Both the position numbers and the translations under genes were made by a program. From an uncultured Microcaldota archaeon (GTDB lineage: Archaea; Micrarchaeota; Micrarchaeia; Anstonellales; Bilamarchaeaceae): a stretch of 20,045 nt of DNA. This document shows, piece by piece, positions 1 to 8,794 of the stretch (positions are counted from its first letter, which is position 1; the number at the start of each line of letters is the position of its first letter). The notes under the pieces were generated by a model. The model was given only the letters and a program-made list of their open reading frames with translations, was not told where the DNA came from and did not search any database. Location: contig CAIXOA010000177.1 of NCBI GenBank assembly GCA_903920925.1, positions 1-20,045 on the forward strand. Direction: 5' to 3'.

Positions 1-3000
1 CACTCTGTAGTCCTGAAAGACCAGTACTCCGTGCCGTTTGCGCGCTCGAGCATCGCATCGGGCGAAAGGGTATCCCCCCTGCTGTCCCTCAGCGGGAGTA
101 GTGCGGCCACCAAGTCGAACTGCTTGTCGGACTGCACGGTAGAAAGGTCCAAGCCAGGATAACGGGCGTTGAACTCGTCTATGAAGTGCTGCTTGAGCTG
201 GTCCGCGGTCGCCCCAGGATTTGCTTCCAGGAATACCGCCGCATCAACCAGCATGGTGAATTTGTTCGCATCAAACTGAGGGCGGCCCCTCGCCGATGCC
301 TGGGCCAGGTAGACTGCGTCGAGCAGGTTGCGGATGTCGACTGAGGGGTTCTGCGAGAGCCTCCTTCTCAGAAGGTTCTCCGCATCCACTTCCGTGGGGC
401 CCCTGGCGCTTACGCCCGGCTCCAGCGCTGCGTCCCTGGTGAGCTGCATTATGTAGATGCTCGCTTTCCTCAGCATCGTAGCATCGTTGTAGAAGAATGT
501 TTCAACCGCGGAACGAAGGTCCGGGTACTTGTCAAGCTGCTGCAGAAGGAACTGCCTCTCCAGGTTTGCATCTGTGATGTTTGCATTCTCAGGAGCGGCT
601 AGGAACTTCAGTATGTTCACGTAGGCATCAAGCCTGTCCGCCTCGTTTTCGATTGACGCCTTGATTGTGGACAGGGTTGTGGAAAACCTGCTAAGGTTCT
701 GCTCAGCTATCGTCACCGCGACCGTCTGTGGATTGGGCGAGCCGCCCATCCTGTCTCTCGCATCCACGGTTGCCACCAAGGCGGTGAAATATGCAGCCGG
801 GCCTGCGGCGCCTGCGCGGCGCGAGCGCGCGCCCTCCCAGTTGAGGTTCGCCTCCACCACGTCCATGAGCGGACCGACTAGTTCGGTGAACCTTGCCTGC
901 GTCCTTAGCTTGTCGAATAGTGTTGCCTCGTCAAGCACCGGCCTGGTCGGGCTCTTGAGCGCCACTTGCGAGTACAGGTACGAGTACATGTCAAGGCGCT
1001 CGGCCTCGGGCACGTATGCCTCGATTATCTTTACGAGGTTCTGGGCGCCCACCGTGGTGAAGAACTGCTTGTAGAACAGGGCGGCTGCCTCATCAGGGGT
1101 CTTGCCCCTGGCGGATGTTTCGAAACCGGAAAGGAACTGAGCTGCCGACTGAATCGCGCCCCTGTTTTGGTAGAGGCGGTCCAGATAGGGAGTCAGGTCG
1201 CTTGCAGTTGTCGGGATGCCAAGAACAGATGTCTCATAGAGGCTAATCTGCGTTAAGAGGGTGCTGTTACTACCCTCGAGCCTTTCAGCAATACCCCTGA
1301 AGTTCTGCGCGGTTTCCCTCGCAGCCCTCTGTTCGCGGGTTTCCTGCTGTTGCGCCGGTGCAGCCGTTGTTCTGCTTGTGGCGGTACTCCTCTGCGCTGG
1401 TGTCCTCTGCCACAGCCAGAACGGGCCGTAATCGGTGCCGCCGGCAATATAGTTCAATTCCCAGTCAAGTGCAACGCAGCCGAGCAAACCAAGCGCACCA
1501 GCCGTTATGCCCATGCCCCTATCCAAGCCGGGCTTCTGCCCCTTGCCCGCCAGTTCGGCAATTGAACCCTCGGCAACCCTGAATGGAATCGTGGCTAATC
1601 TCATGGCTCTGTAACCCAATCCGACCCCCGGCTCTGTGGCAAACCTGACTGGGTCAACAAAAACCCTTGCGAACGGGTTGTTGGAAGCCTCGAATTCGCC
1701 CAAAAGCCTGGCGGTTGCGGTTCCCTGCGACGGAGAATACTCCACATTCACGCGCAGGCCCGCGTTTGTCGGGTTGGACGACAATAAGGAATCTATCGCC
1801 GCGACCTTTCTCCCTTCAAGCACAAGATTGGGTTCGTTGAAGCCGGAAGCCCGCAGCACTGCGCTTATCGCGCTTTCTCCCGCACCCGGAGCCGACTCTG
1901 CGCCCAATGCGGCAATGCCGCCGGTCCTTACTGCCTCGAGATTCTGAGCAAGCGTCCCCATGCGCATGTTCGCCTGCGCCCTTGCAGTCTGGAGCGCCTG
2001 CTTCGCAATTGGCAATGCAGCGTTCGCCGCATCAAGCTCGGCCTGTGCCTGCTGCGTCCACTGTTCTGCAGTTCCAAGCTGCTGTTGCCTTGCCGTTAAA
2101 TAACCTCCCCTGATGTCCTTTAATGCCTGCTCCGCGTTTGCGATACGTGTCTTTGCATCATTAACCGCTGTTTCGGCGGGTGTGACTATTTCCGTATTTA
2201 TTCGCTCCCTTGCGGCCTGAAGAGCGGTATTAAGCTCGGCAGCTCCGGTGCGGATGGTTATCTGCCTCAACTCGCCAAGGTAGCTTGCCAGGGCATAGCC
2301 GCCTACGGCGATTAAGTCGAGGAACCATCCCTTTAGGCTTGCCTGCTGCATCTGGGTGGTGTCTATGTTGCGTGCCTGCAGTTCCGCCTGCATATTGGCA
2401 GATGCGAACGCCATCACGGAAAACAGCGCCCTTTCCTGCACCTGTGCGACCTGTTCCTGCGTTATTGAAGTTGCGCCGGAGGAATAGAGCTCCTGCATCT
2501 TGTCTGCGAATGCGTTTGCATAAAGCATTGCGATGGTCTCCTCAAACGTGAACGGCCTGCTGAACTGCCCTATCATGTCCCCGGATATGCCAAGGTCGGA
2601 GAGAATGCCTTCGGCATCGGACGAGGTTATGGTTGTTGCTGTGCCGTCCGAAGCTGTGAGTGTCAAAGACGGCTCCGTGGTGACGGGCACCACTTCCTCG
2701 GGCGTGCCCCCGAAGAACCTTCCTATTATCGGGATGCTGGCAAGCCAGGAGCGCTGTGCGGGTTCCTGCCCCTGCGCGGCTGCCGCCTGTGTGAACATGG
2801 ATTCAAGGTTCTGCTGCACGACGCTGCCGAAAGCCTCGTTTATCCTCACCGCGCCTCCTGCGGTGAACTGGTCCCCGAAGTTTTCCGCCAAAACGATTAT
2901 CGCCTGGTCGATGAAGGCACGCTTCTGCGCTTCTGTCAAAGAAGAATATTTGTCGGCCCACGACTGCTGGTCGGTGACGGAGCCCAGCAGCATTTCCCTC

Positions 3001-3410
3001 CTGAAAGGCTGGCCCGTGCCGTCAAGCGCGGCGAGTATGTCGTTCACCCTCTGGAGAAGGAAATTCTGGTTGCCGCTCTGTAAAATCCTGGAAACGTTTG
3101 CATCCGAGGAAAGCCTGCTTATGTCATCTGCGGACGCCCTTAATCCCTGTGGAGCTTCAATCTGGGTTGACGGCATGGTTTCACCATTATTAATTCGGTT
3201 TGTGGAGTTTAAAAATGCATCGTTGGAGGCAACGCCGGCTGACGTGGCAGGAAGTGTAACTATAAGGATTCCTGCTGCAAATTTCGCCCAGAGGGGGTCG
3301 GCCAGCTGTATCCTGTTGATGCGCCTCGGGGCTGAGCGCTCCTCATTTGGAACAATTGTGCCCTGCCGCAGCCGCCTTGCCGAGCCTTGTTCTTTCTCAT
3401 CTCCGGGCAT
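1..3410 (-). CDS. Giant helical protein with N-terminal membrane segment, function unknown (3' end cut by window edge)
   Basis: I translated the minus strand from the ATG at 3410 to base 1 and found no stop, so at least 1136 residues are encoded and the C-terminus lies outside the window. A later in-frame ATG at 3176 is possible. The 3410 start is preferred: it has GTGAT 4 bases upstream, a TATA-like stretch at about 3457-3474, and it adds a charged N-terminus (about 1-40) followed by a hydrophobic segment (WAKFAAGILIVTLPATSAGV, 41-60) that could be a signal anchor. Later parts include a hydrophobic helix near 360-380, an Ala/Gln/Glu-rich probable coiled coil (about 390-490), a motif FVDP near 583, and another hydrophobic segment (GITAGALGLLGCVALDW) near 632-650. 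The rest is mostly helical, polar and Ala-rich. I recognise no catalytic domain. Its neighbour at 3479-7573 is similar in size and style. An envelope-associated structural role is only a guess. Confidence 0.85.
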   Translation of the reverse strand, partial: MPGDEKEQGSARRLRQGTIVPNEERSAPRRINRIQLADPLWAKFAAGILIVTLPATSAGVASNDAFLNSTNRINNGETMPSTQIEAPQGLRASADDISRLSSDANVSRILQSGNQNFLLQRVNDILAALDGTGQPFRREMLLGSVTDQQSWADKYSSLTEAQKRAFIDQAIIVLAENFGDQFTAGGAVRINEAFGSVVQQNLESMFTQAAAAQGQEPAQRSWLASIPIIGRFFGGTPEEVVPVTTEPSLTLTASDGTATTITSSDAEGILSDLGISGDMIGQFSRPFTFEETIAMLYANAFADKMQELYSSGATSITQEQVAQVQERALFSVMAFASANMQAELQARNIDTTQMQQASLKGWFLDLIAVGGYALASYLGELRQITIRTGAAELNTALQAARERINTEIVTPAETAVNDAKTRIANAEQALKDIRGGYLTARQQQLGTAEQWTQQAQAELDAANAALPIAKQALQTARAQANMRMGTLAQNLEAVRTGGIAALGAESAPGAGESAISAVLRASGFNEPNLVLEGRKVAAIDSLLSSNPTNAGLRVNVEYSPSQGTATARLLGEFEASNNPFARVFVDPVRFATEPGVGLGYRAMRLATIPFRVAEGSIAELAGKGQKPGLDRGMGITAGALGLLGCVALDWELNYIAGGTDYGPFWLWQRTPAQRSTATSRTTAAPAQQQETREQRAARETAQNFRGIAERLEGSNSTLLTQISLYETSVLGIPTTASDLTPYLDRLYQNRGAIQSAAQFLSGFETSARGKTPDEAAALFYKQFFTTVGAQNLVKIIEAYVPEAERLDMYSYLYSQVALKSPTRPVLDEATLFDKLRTQARFTELVGPLMDVVEANLNWEGARSRRAGAAGPAAYFTALVATVDARDRMGGSPNPQTVAVTIAEQNLSRFSTTLSTIKASIENEADRLDAYVNILKFLAAPENANITDANLERQFLLQQLDKYPDLRSAVETFFYNDATMLRKASIYIMQLTRDAALEPGVSARGPTEVDAENLLRRRLSQNPSVDIRNLLDAVYLAQASARGRPQFDANKFTMLVDAAVFLEANPGATADQLKQHFIDEFNARYPGLDLSTVQSDKQFDLVAALLPLRDSRGDTLSPDAMLERANGTEYWSFRTTE

Positions 3411-3456
3411 GAATATCACGTACTCTAAATTGTTGGAAAGTGTACATGAAATTGCA

Positions 3457-3474
3457 TAAATTAATTTAAAAAGC
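3457..3474 (-). promoter_or_regulatory. TATA-like promoter element of the first giant gene
   Basis: The minus strand reads TTTTTAAATTAATTTATG here, about 55 bases upstream of the ATG at 3410. Start would fall roughly 25 bases downstream, leaving a leader of about 30 bases that contains the GTGAT ribosome-binding site. The T run sits directly behind the stop codon of the upstream giant gene (3479), so it may also serve as that gene's U-tract terminator. Confidence 0.5.
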
Positions 3475-3478
3475 TATG

Positions 3479-6400
3479 TCACTGCGAAGGCGGGGCGAGG
3501 TATTCCATCAGCTCGGGATGGTAGATGTTCACAGGTAACCTCTGGTCGGAGGTCATGGAAGTGATTGCCTGCACGATTGACGCACGGTCCATCAGGTCCA
3601 TCGCGTCCCTGGATTCGAATATCGGATTTTCCAGAAGGGCGTATATCTCCTCCGCCTTCAACTGCGCAATCTGTTCCGGGCTTACGTTGGTAATTATCCT
3701 GTTGACTGCGTCGGTGACCCAGTCCGCATCCTTTTCCTTGCCAATTGCATAGGAGAATGCTATCGCAAGAAGGCGGCTTGCCTGCTGTGAATAAAGGCTC
3801 CTTTGCTCCTCGCTGACCTGCCCGGGCGAGACTATAGATGGCATCGGTATGCCGAGAAGCGGAAGCGTGGTTGTTATTCCAGCGCCGGGGCCCAGGAAGA
3901 AGTCCGTTAAGCCCTTGAGGTCCTCCCAATCGGAACCCCCCCTGTTGAGGATGTAATCCACAAGGAAAAACATCTCCGGGAGGCCCATGCCGCTGAAGTC
4001 CATGCCAAGGCCATGGAGCTCTTCCAGGCGGCTGCTCACATTTATCATGATGTTCCGGTAGTAGGAAAGGTCCTGGCGCGGGTCGTAGAAGAATGAGATC
4101 GCGCCGTCCTGTTCCTTCGAGAGCCTCCCGTGGGCCGCGAGGGAGAGGAAGACCGCGAGGAGCATGTCCGTCCTGCTGCCCTGGCTGGGCAGGATTCCGT
4201 CTATCGCAGTAAAATCAAAGCCCTGGTCATGTGACACCACCGTGTCTTCCATGTCGGAGAGCATTGCCGCCATCGTGTAGTGGAAAGGCGCAAGGGACGC
4301 AAGCGGGAATGGCTTCCTGTACATGCCGGGGTAAAGGTTCTGGGAAAGCATCTGGAGGAAACAGGCGGTGCTGTTGCCCTGGGATTCAAGATGCTCCGTT
4401 ATCGCATTGCGTTTTTCAACAAGTGCCTCGGCTTCCGGTAGGCGGGATGCGATCCTGTCGGCTGCCAGCGGGACTGCCACGGCCGCGCCCACAGCCAGGC
4501 CCCTTCCTAGGGTGCCCAGTCCGCTTCCGCCCCTCAGTTCCTGGGCTCGCGTGAACATGCTTGCCATGCCCCTCTGCTGCGCGGCGCTCAGCGAACGGGT
4601 TGACGCGAGCAGGTCGGCATTTCTCCATATGGAATCCAGTTCGGAATTGAGGCTGCGCGCAAATTCATGTGCCGCGGGAGTGTCCTCGAGAGCCAGGCGG
4701 GAGATTATCTGTTCTTCTGGGAGACGGGTCTCGTTGAGCGCAATCTCGCGCAAAGCCGTCTCCCTTGCGGCGGCTTCCGGCCCGCTCAGGTAACCGGCAC
4801 GGTCCGCCATCTCCAGGGATACTTCGGAAACCCCGAAAGCCCCCTCTGCTTCTATGGTGCGCAGCGCACTGGTGGTTGGGACCTGGAGGGAAATCTGCGC
4901 TATCCCTGCGCCACCGGCTTCCGCTGCGGCTGCGCCGCCTGCAGACCTTATCAAGCCTGCAACATTGGAAGGCACATGAAAAATTATGTTGACAAGGGGC
5001 ATGCTGCTTGCCGTTTCGGCATAGGTAGAACTGAAATATCTCCTCAGGCCGGAGAAACCATCCTCCTCGTAAACCAACGCCAGTTCCGGGATGTTCTGCC
5101 AGAGGAGCGGCGCGGTCCTTAGAAGCATGTTGAAGCCGTAGAAACCAAGGAAGCCGGGCGCGGTGAACGGCTGGAGGCCGGGATCCACGAACCACTTGAA
5201 GAATTGCGTTTCCGCCCTCTGCGCTAAGCTTATTGTGGCCGGGCCAGCTGCGGTCCCTATCGTGACGTCGCCACCGGCGGCTGCGGCGCTGTCTGCAAAT
5301 GAAAGGAAACCAGCGGCGCTTTTCACGAACATGGCGCCGCCTATGCAATAAACCACTGAATCAGAAACTAGCTGCCCCCAGTTGCCGCGCTCCACATCCT
5401 CGGCTATCCTCATTCCGGACGCGGTGGTGGCGAGGCCGAACGAGGTGGCGGTGGCAAGCCGGCCGATGAGGCTGGTGCCTCCCGCGGCGCCTCTTGTCAG
5501 CAGGAAATAGGACATCAGCCCTAGGTCCTCATAGACCTCGTCGCTCCTGTTGCCCCCAAAGTATCTCATCGCATTGGCCCACACTGGGATGCCCGCCGTG
5601 GCGTTTATGCTAGAGGCGAGCCTGAAGCCAAAATCAAGGGATGTTCGCGCAAGCGAGGTCTCTGCAGCAGCTCCCGCGACCTCGGGAACGGCAAGGCCCA
5701 TTTCCGTTTCTCCGGCACCGATTATGCTGCGCGTTATGAATGAGCGGACCGCCTGGCGGCCGAACGCACCCCCTATCGCGCCCCCGGCTGCAATCCAGCC
5801 GTCTGCGACAAGCCCTACGCCAAGCGTCGCAATCGAGGACCAGAAAAGGAAATCGTTTGCCCCGTATTTCATGAAATATTTGGAGAACGCATAGATGTGG
5901 TCCCACCCGCTCCCTTCCCGCGATTCAGTGAATAGCTCCTGGTCGAACTGTATGCTTGAAGCATCCTCCAGCACTAAGTCCAGTGCGGTTGCGGCGCTGG
6001 AATACTGGTCCTGTATCGGGCTTATCAGCTCGTCGAAAAGATGATAGTCGAACACGTCCGGCATTTCCACGCTGAGCGACCGGAGCCGCTCTGAGGCCTC
6101 GTGGATGCCTGCGAAGCGCCTGGCGACCTCCGCCTGTATGTCGCGCCCCACCATGCCGAGCACGTTCCTGAGCTCTGGCATCTGGTTTGCAAGCGTGTCT
6201 TCCAGGAATTCCGCATAATCGACCAGCGGCTCGCGTAGGCTTTCGAGCTCCTGCGCATATTCCTTCCAGTGCAGTATGAAATCCGCAGTTTCTTCTGAAA
6301 TCCTGCCTTCCTCCAGGTCATTGCGCACGACCTCCTCGAGGTCCCCCCTGCGCTGCGCAAGGAAGAGGGAATTGCCCTGGTAATACTCCGTTATCTGGCC

Positions 6401-7573
6401 CTTGTTCAGCTCGTAAAGCGAAATTATTTGTTCAGCCCTCGCCCTGGCTTTGAAAAGCTCAAGCACCCCCGCCACGGAAACGAGCTGGATGGGGATTTGC
6501 ATATCCTGCTGGGAAATGGCAGGTATGTCAACGCCGCCAAACGAAGCGCCTGCGGGGATGTCCAGCACGTAGGCGGCCATTCCGTATTCCCAGTTAGCCA
6601 TCGAGTCAAGCTTTCCAGAAAGCGAATTGAACGTCTGCTGGTAAAATTTCAGGATGCTGGCTTCGCCTTCCGACAGGGTGGATTCCAGCCCTTCAGGGAA
6701 TGCAAAGGACCGGAGCGAGCGGAACCAGTCCGCAATCCTGAGGAAGGCATCCTGGTGCGTCGTGTCCACTGCTGCGATTTTTTGGTCGGCAGCGTCTATC
6801 AAAGCGGCTGAATCCGCACTGCCTTCGGCGACTCCGCGCATCGCGTCCAGAATCGACTGTGCAGCTTCATTGCATTTTTGCACAACCCTGTTCAACAGCT
6901 CCCCAACGTCTTCTCCGTAAATCCTGCTCTTTGCCGTGAGAACCGCCCCGCTGCTTAGGGCGTTCTTAAGGCGGTCATACAAATATAGAAACTGGGCCAG
7001 TTGCCCCGAATCGAGATTCCCGTCCCGCGCGGTTTCGAGCATGCCTGCGATCTGCGCGCGGGTTTCATCCGAGCAGGGCAGGTACCAGTTGGATATCACA
7101 GAGACTGAAACGGTGTTTCCCTGGGCATCTTTTATCTCGTCGATTGAAAAGGGGGGATTAGCCTCGGGGTTGCCGAGCGTTTCCCTCCGTTCCTGCGTAA
7201 GCTGCTCAATCGCCGTGTTTAGTTTTTCAAGGGCCCGGATCTGCTGCGACTTCGTGGCCGGATCCGAACTCATGTTTATGACCATCAATGGAAGTTCCCC
7301 TCCGGTGAATAAGTAGAAATCCTTCGGCATGTGGCCCTCTATGGCCGGGTCATACGCGAGGTCTGTAAGCGCGTCTGTGAATGCGGAAGAAATTGCGTCG
7401 GGACGCTGGACTGCGCCAAGCTCGAGTTCAAGGACCCTCTGAAGATTGCCCAGCCTCTCGGTTTCCTGCTGGCTAGTGAGGGCTGGAGTAGTTGTTCCGG
7501 TTTCGGTAGGGTGGGGGACAACGCCTTCAAGCTGCCCTTCCCCCTCTCGTGCTGCGCGCCTCACCTGCATCAT
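3479..7573 (-). CDS. Giant (1364 aa) helical, partly hydrophobic protein of unknown function
   Basis: A complete frame of 1364 residues starts at ATGATG (7573; the second ATG at 7570 is an alternative) and ends with TGA at 3479. No signal peptide is evident: the N-terminus is polar, with short probable coiled coils (about 110-135). The central third has several hydrophobic stretches: about 569-609 (LFWSSIATLGVGLVADGWIA followed by Gly/Ala), 732-768 (VVYCIGGAMFVKSAAGFLSF), 805-824 (GFLGFYGFNMLLRTAP) and 1018-1041 (GRGLAVGAAVAVPLAA). These may be membrane-associated helices. A motif FVDP followed by T-x-P-G near 796 resembles one in the downstream giant protein. I recognise no enzyme motif. A TATA box lies at 7605-7612. 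A tape-measure-like or cell-surface/membrane scaffold role is conceivable, but nothing in the neighbourhood (lipid and housekeeping genes) supports a phage context. Confidence 0.9.
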   Translation of the reverse strand: MMQVRRAAREGEGQLEGVVPHPTETGTTTPALTSQQETERLGNLQRVLELELGAVQRPDAISSAFTDALTDLAYDPAIEGHMPKDFYLFTGGELPLMVINMSSDPATKSQQIRALEKLNTAIEQLTQERRETLGNPEANPPFSIDEIKDAQGNTVSVSVISNWYLPCSDETRAQIAGMLETARDGNLDSGQLAQFLYLYDRLKNALSSGAVLTAKSRIYGEDVGELLNRVVQKCNEAAQSILDAMRGVAEGSADSAALIDAADQKIAAVDTTHQDAFLRIADWFRSLRSFAFPEGLESTLSEGEASILKFYQQTFNSLSGKLDSMANWEYGMAAYVLDIPAGASFGGVDIPAISQQDMQIPIQLVSVAGVLELFKARARAEQIISLYELNKGQITEYYQGNSLFLAQRRGDLEEVVRNDLEEGRISEETADFILHWKEYAQELESLREPLVDYAEFLEDTLANQMPELRNVLGMVGRDIQAEVARRFAGIHEASERLRSLSVEMPDVFDYHLFDELISPIQDQYSSAATALDLVLEDASSIQFDQELFTESREGSGWDHIYAFSKYFMKYGANDFLFWSSIATLGVGLVADGWIAAGGAIGGAFGRQAVRSFITRSIIGAGETEMGLAVPEVAGAAAETSLARTSLDFGFRLASSINATAGIPVWANAMRYFGGNRSDEVYEDLGLMSYFLLTRGAAGGTSLIGRLATATSFGLATTASGMRIAEDVERGNWGQLVSDSVVYCIGGAMFVKSAAGFLSFADSAAAAGGDVTIGTAAGPATISLAQRAETQFFKWFVDPGLQPFTAPGFLGFYGFNMLLRTAPLLWQNIPELALVYEEDGFSGLRRYFSSTYAETASSMPLVNIIFHVPSNVAGLIRSAGGAAAAEAGGAGIAQISLQVPTTSALRTIEAEGAFGVSEVSLEMADRAGYLSGPEAAARETALREIALNETRLPEEQIISRLALEDTPAAHEFARSLNSELDSIWRNADLLASTRSLSAAQQRGMASMFTRAQELRGGSGLGTLGRGLAVGAAVAVPLAADRIASRLPEAEALVEKRNAITEHLESQGNSTACFLQMLSQNLYPGMYRKPFPLASLAPFHYTMAAMLSDMEDTVVSHDQGFDFTAIDGILPSQGSRTDMLLAVFLSLAAHGRLSKEQDGAISFFYDPRQDLSYYRNIMINVSSRLEELHGLGMDFSGMGLPEMFFLVDYILNRGGSDWEDLKGLTDFFLGPGAGITTTLPLLGIPMPSIVSPGQVSEEQRSLYSQQASRLLAIAFSYAIGKEKDADWVTDAVNRIITNVSPEQIAQLKAEEIYALLENPIFESRDAMDLMDRASIVQAITSMTSDQRLPVNIYHPELMEYLAPPSQ

Positions 7574-7604
7574 CTCAGACCAACATAACTACGCTCTTTG
7601 GATA

Positions 7605-7612
7605 TTTATAAA
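7605..7612 (-). promoter_or_regulatory. TATA box of the 1364-aa giant gene
   Basis: The palindrome TTTATAAA is centred about 36 bases upstream of the ATG at 7573, predicting a very short leader of about 10 bases. No strong Shine-Dalgarno is visible in front of the start. Confidence 0.6.
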
Positions 7613-7638
7613 TCATTTGCTTGGACGGGGCGGAAGGA

Positions 7639-7649
7639 TTTAATTAATA
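7639..7649 (+). promoter_or_regulatory. TATA-like element of the ino1 operon
   Basis: TTTAATTAATA is centred about 52 bases upstream of the ATG at 7696. The predicted transcript would carry a leader of about 25 bases with the ribosome-binding site AAGGTG (7684-7689). The 7574-7695 gap therefore holds two separate, back-to-back promoters. Confidence 0.5.
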
Positions 7650-7695
7650 GCCGTTGCTATATTAACGGATATTAGCTAGTTGGAAGGTGTCGCTT

Positions 7696-8790
7696 ATGGG
7701 AAAAATAAAAGTTGGCATAATAGGGGTCGGGAATTGCTTCGCCGGGCTTGCGCAGGGGATTGAGTACTACAAAAGAAATCCGAAGCGCGAGATTGTTGGC
7801 ATAATGCACGACAAGATTGGCGGGTATTCCATCCATGATATAGAGTTTGTGTGCGGATTTGATGTTGCTGAGAACAAGGTCGGGAAGCCGCTCGCGAAGG
7901 CAATCTATTCCGAGCCGAACGAGGTGCGCTGGGTGGATTCGGTGAGCAATTGCTCGGGAAATGTGCACGAATCCCCTGTGCTGGATGGAATCGGGATATA
8001 CATGCAGAACAGGATTGTGCCCGTGAAATCCTCAAAAAGCGAGGCGCAAATAAGGAAGGAGGCGATAGAGGAAATCAAAAGGAGCGGGGCGAGAATCCTT
8101 TTGAATTATCTGCCCGTGGGCTCGCAGAAGGCGACGGAGTTCTGGGCGAACGTGGCGCTGGAGGCCGGATGCGCGTTCGTGAATAATATGCCGGTGTTCA
8201 TTGCGAGCGACCCGAAATGGGCAAAGAAATTTGCGGAAAAGAAGCTGCCGGTAATGGGGGATGACATAAAATCCCAGCTGGGTTCTACCATAGTGCACAG
8301 GGTTATGACGAAACTGTGCGTGGACCGCGGGATTGAGATAGACAAGACCTACCAGATAAATGTGGGTGGGAACACTGATTTCATCAATATGCTTGAGCGC
8401 GAGAGGCTGGAGAGCAAAAAAATATCCAAAACAGAGGCAGTGCAGAGCCAGCTGAAGACGAGATTGCCTGACGACAGGATTTATGTCGGGCCTTCGGACT
8501 TCATCCCCTTCCTTGGGAACAGGAAATTAGCATTCATACGCATAGAGGGGAAGATGTTCGCGGATGTCCCGTTTAATCTGGAGATGCGCCTTGATGTGGA
8601 CGACAAGGCGAACAGCGGCGGGACCACCATAGAGGCGATAAGGTGCTGCCAATTGGCGCTGGACCGCGGGCTGGGCGGGGAGATTAATTCCGCCAGTGCG
8701 TATCTGATGAAGCACCCTCCGAGGCAGATGGGGGATTCCGAGGCAAGGGATGCGGTCAATGATTTCATAGAAGGGAAGGGAAAGGATTGA
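7696..8790 (+). CDS. ino1: Archaeal myo-inositol-1-phosphate synthase
   Basis: This 364-residue protein converts glucose 6-phosphate to 1L-myo-inositol 1-phosphate, using NAD as a bound redox cofactor. It begins with a Rossmann nucleotide-binding loop (GIIGVGNC, 7-14). Other family signatures are LNYLPVGSQKAT, NNMPVFIASDPKW, LPVMGDDIKSQLGSTIVHR, VGGNTDFINML and GPSDFIPFLGNRKLAFIRIE. Length and order match archaeal Ino1. A GTG at 7687 lies in frame, but the ATG at 7696 has AAGGTG at a good distance upstream and places the first beta strand at the N-terminus, so I use it. The next gene, AIP synthase, starts 4 bases after the stop, so the two form an operon. The product is the inositol phosphate that the neighbour attaches to the archaeal lipid. 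Confidence 0.95.
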   Translation: MGKIKVGIIGVGNCFAGLAQGIEYYKRNPKREIVGIMHDKIGGYSIHDIEFVCGFDVAENKVGKPLAKAIYSEPNEVRWVDSVSNCSGNVHESPVLDGIGIYMQNRIVPVKSSKSEAQIRKEAIEEIKRSGARILLNYLPVGSQKATEFWANVALEAGCAFVNNMPVFIASDPKWAKKFAEKKLPVMGDDIKSQLGSTIVHRVMTKLCVDRGIEIDKTYQINVGGNTDFINMLERERLESKKISKTEAVQSQLKTRLPDDRIYVGPSDFIPFLGNRKLAFIRIEGKMFADVPFNLEMRLDVDDKANSGGTTIEAIRCCQLALDRGLGGEINSASAYLMKHPPRQMGDSEARDAVNDFIEGKGKD

Positions 8791-8794
8791 GCAG

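Noticed and set aside
2533..3459. 308-codon open frame on the plus strand
   Set aside because: It is fully antisense to the giant gene starting at 3410, which has a promoter, a ribosome-binding site and an uninterrupted frame to the window edge; the plus-strand product has no recognisable domain.
4665..5348. 227-codon minus-strand frame inside the 1364-aa gene
   Set aside because: It overlaps a long continuous frame in another phase and has Arg/Pro/His-rich out-of-frame composition.
3479..7573. Phage tail tape-measure protein
   Set aside because: Size, helices and central hydrophobic segments are suggestive, but no capsid, portal, tail or integrase gene is nearby and the surroundings are housekeeping genes.
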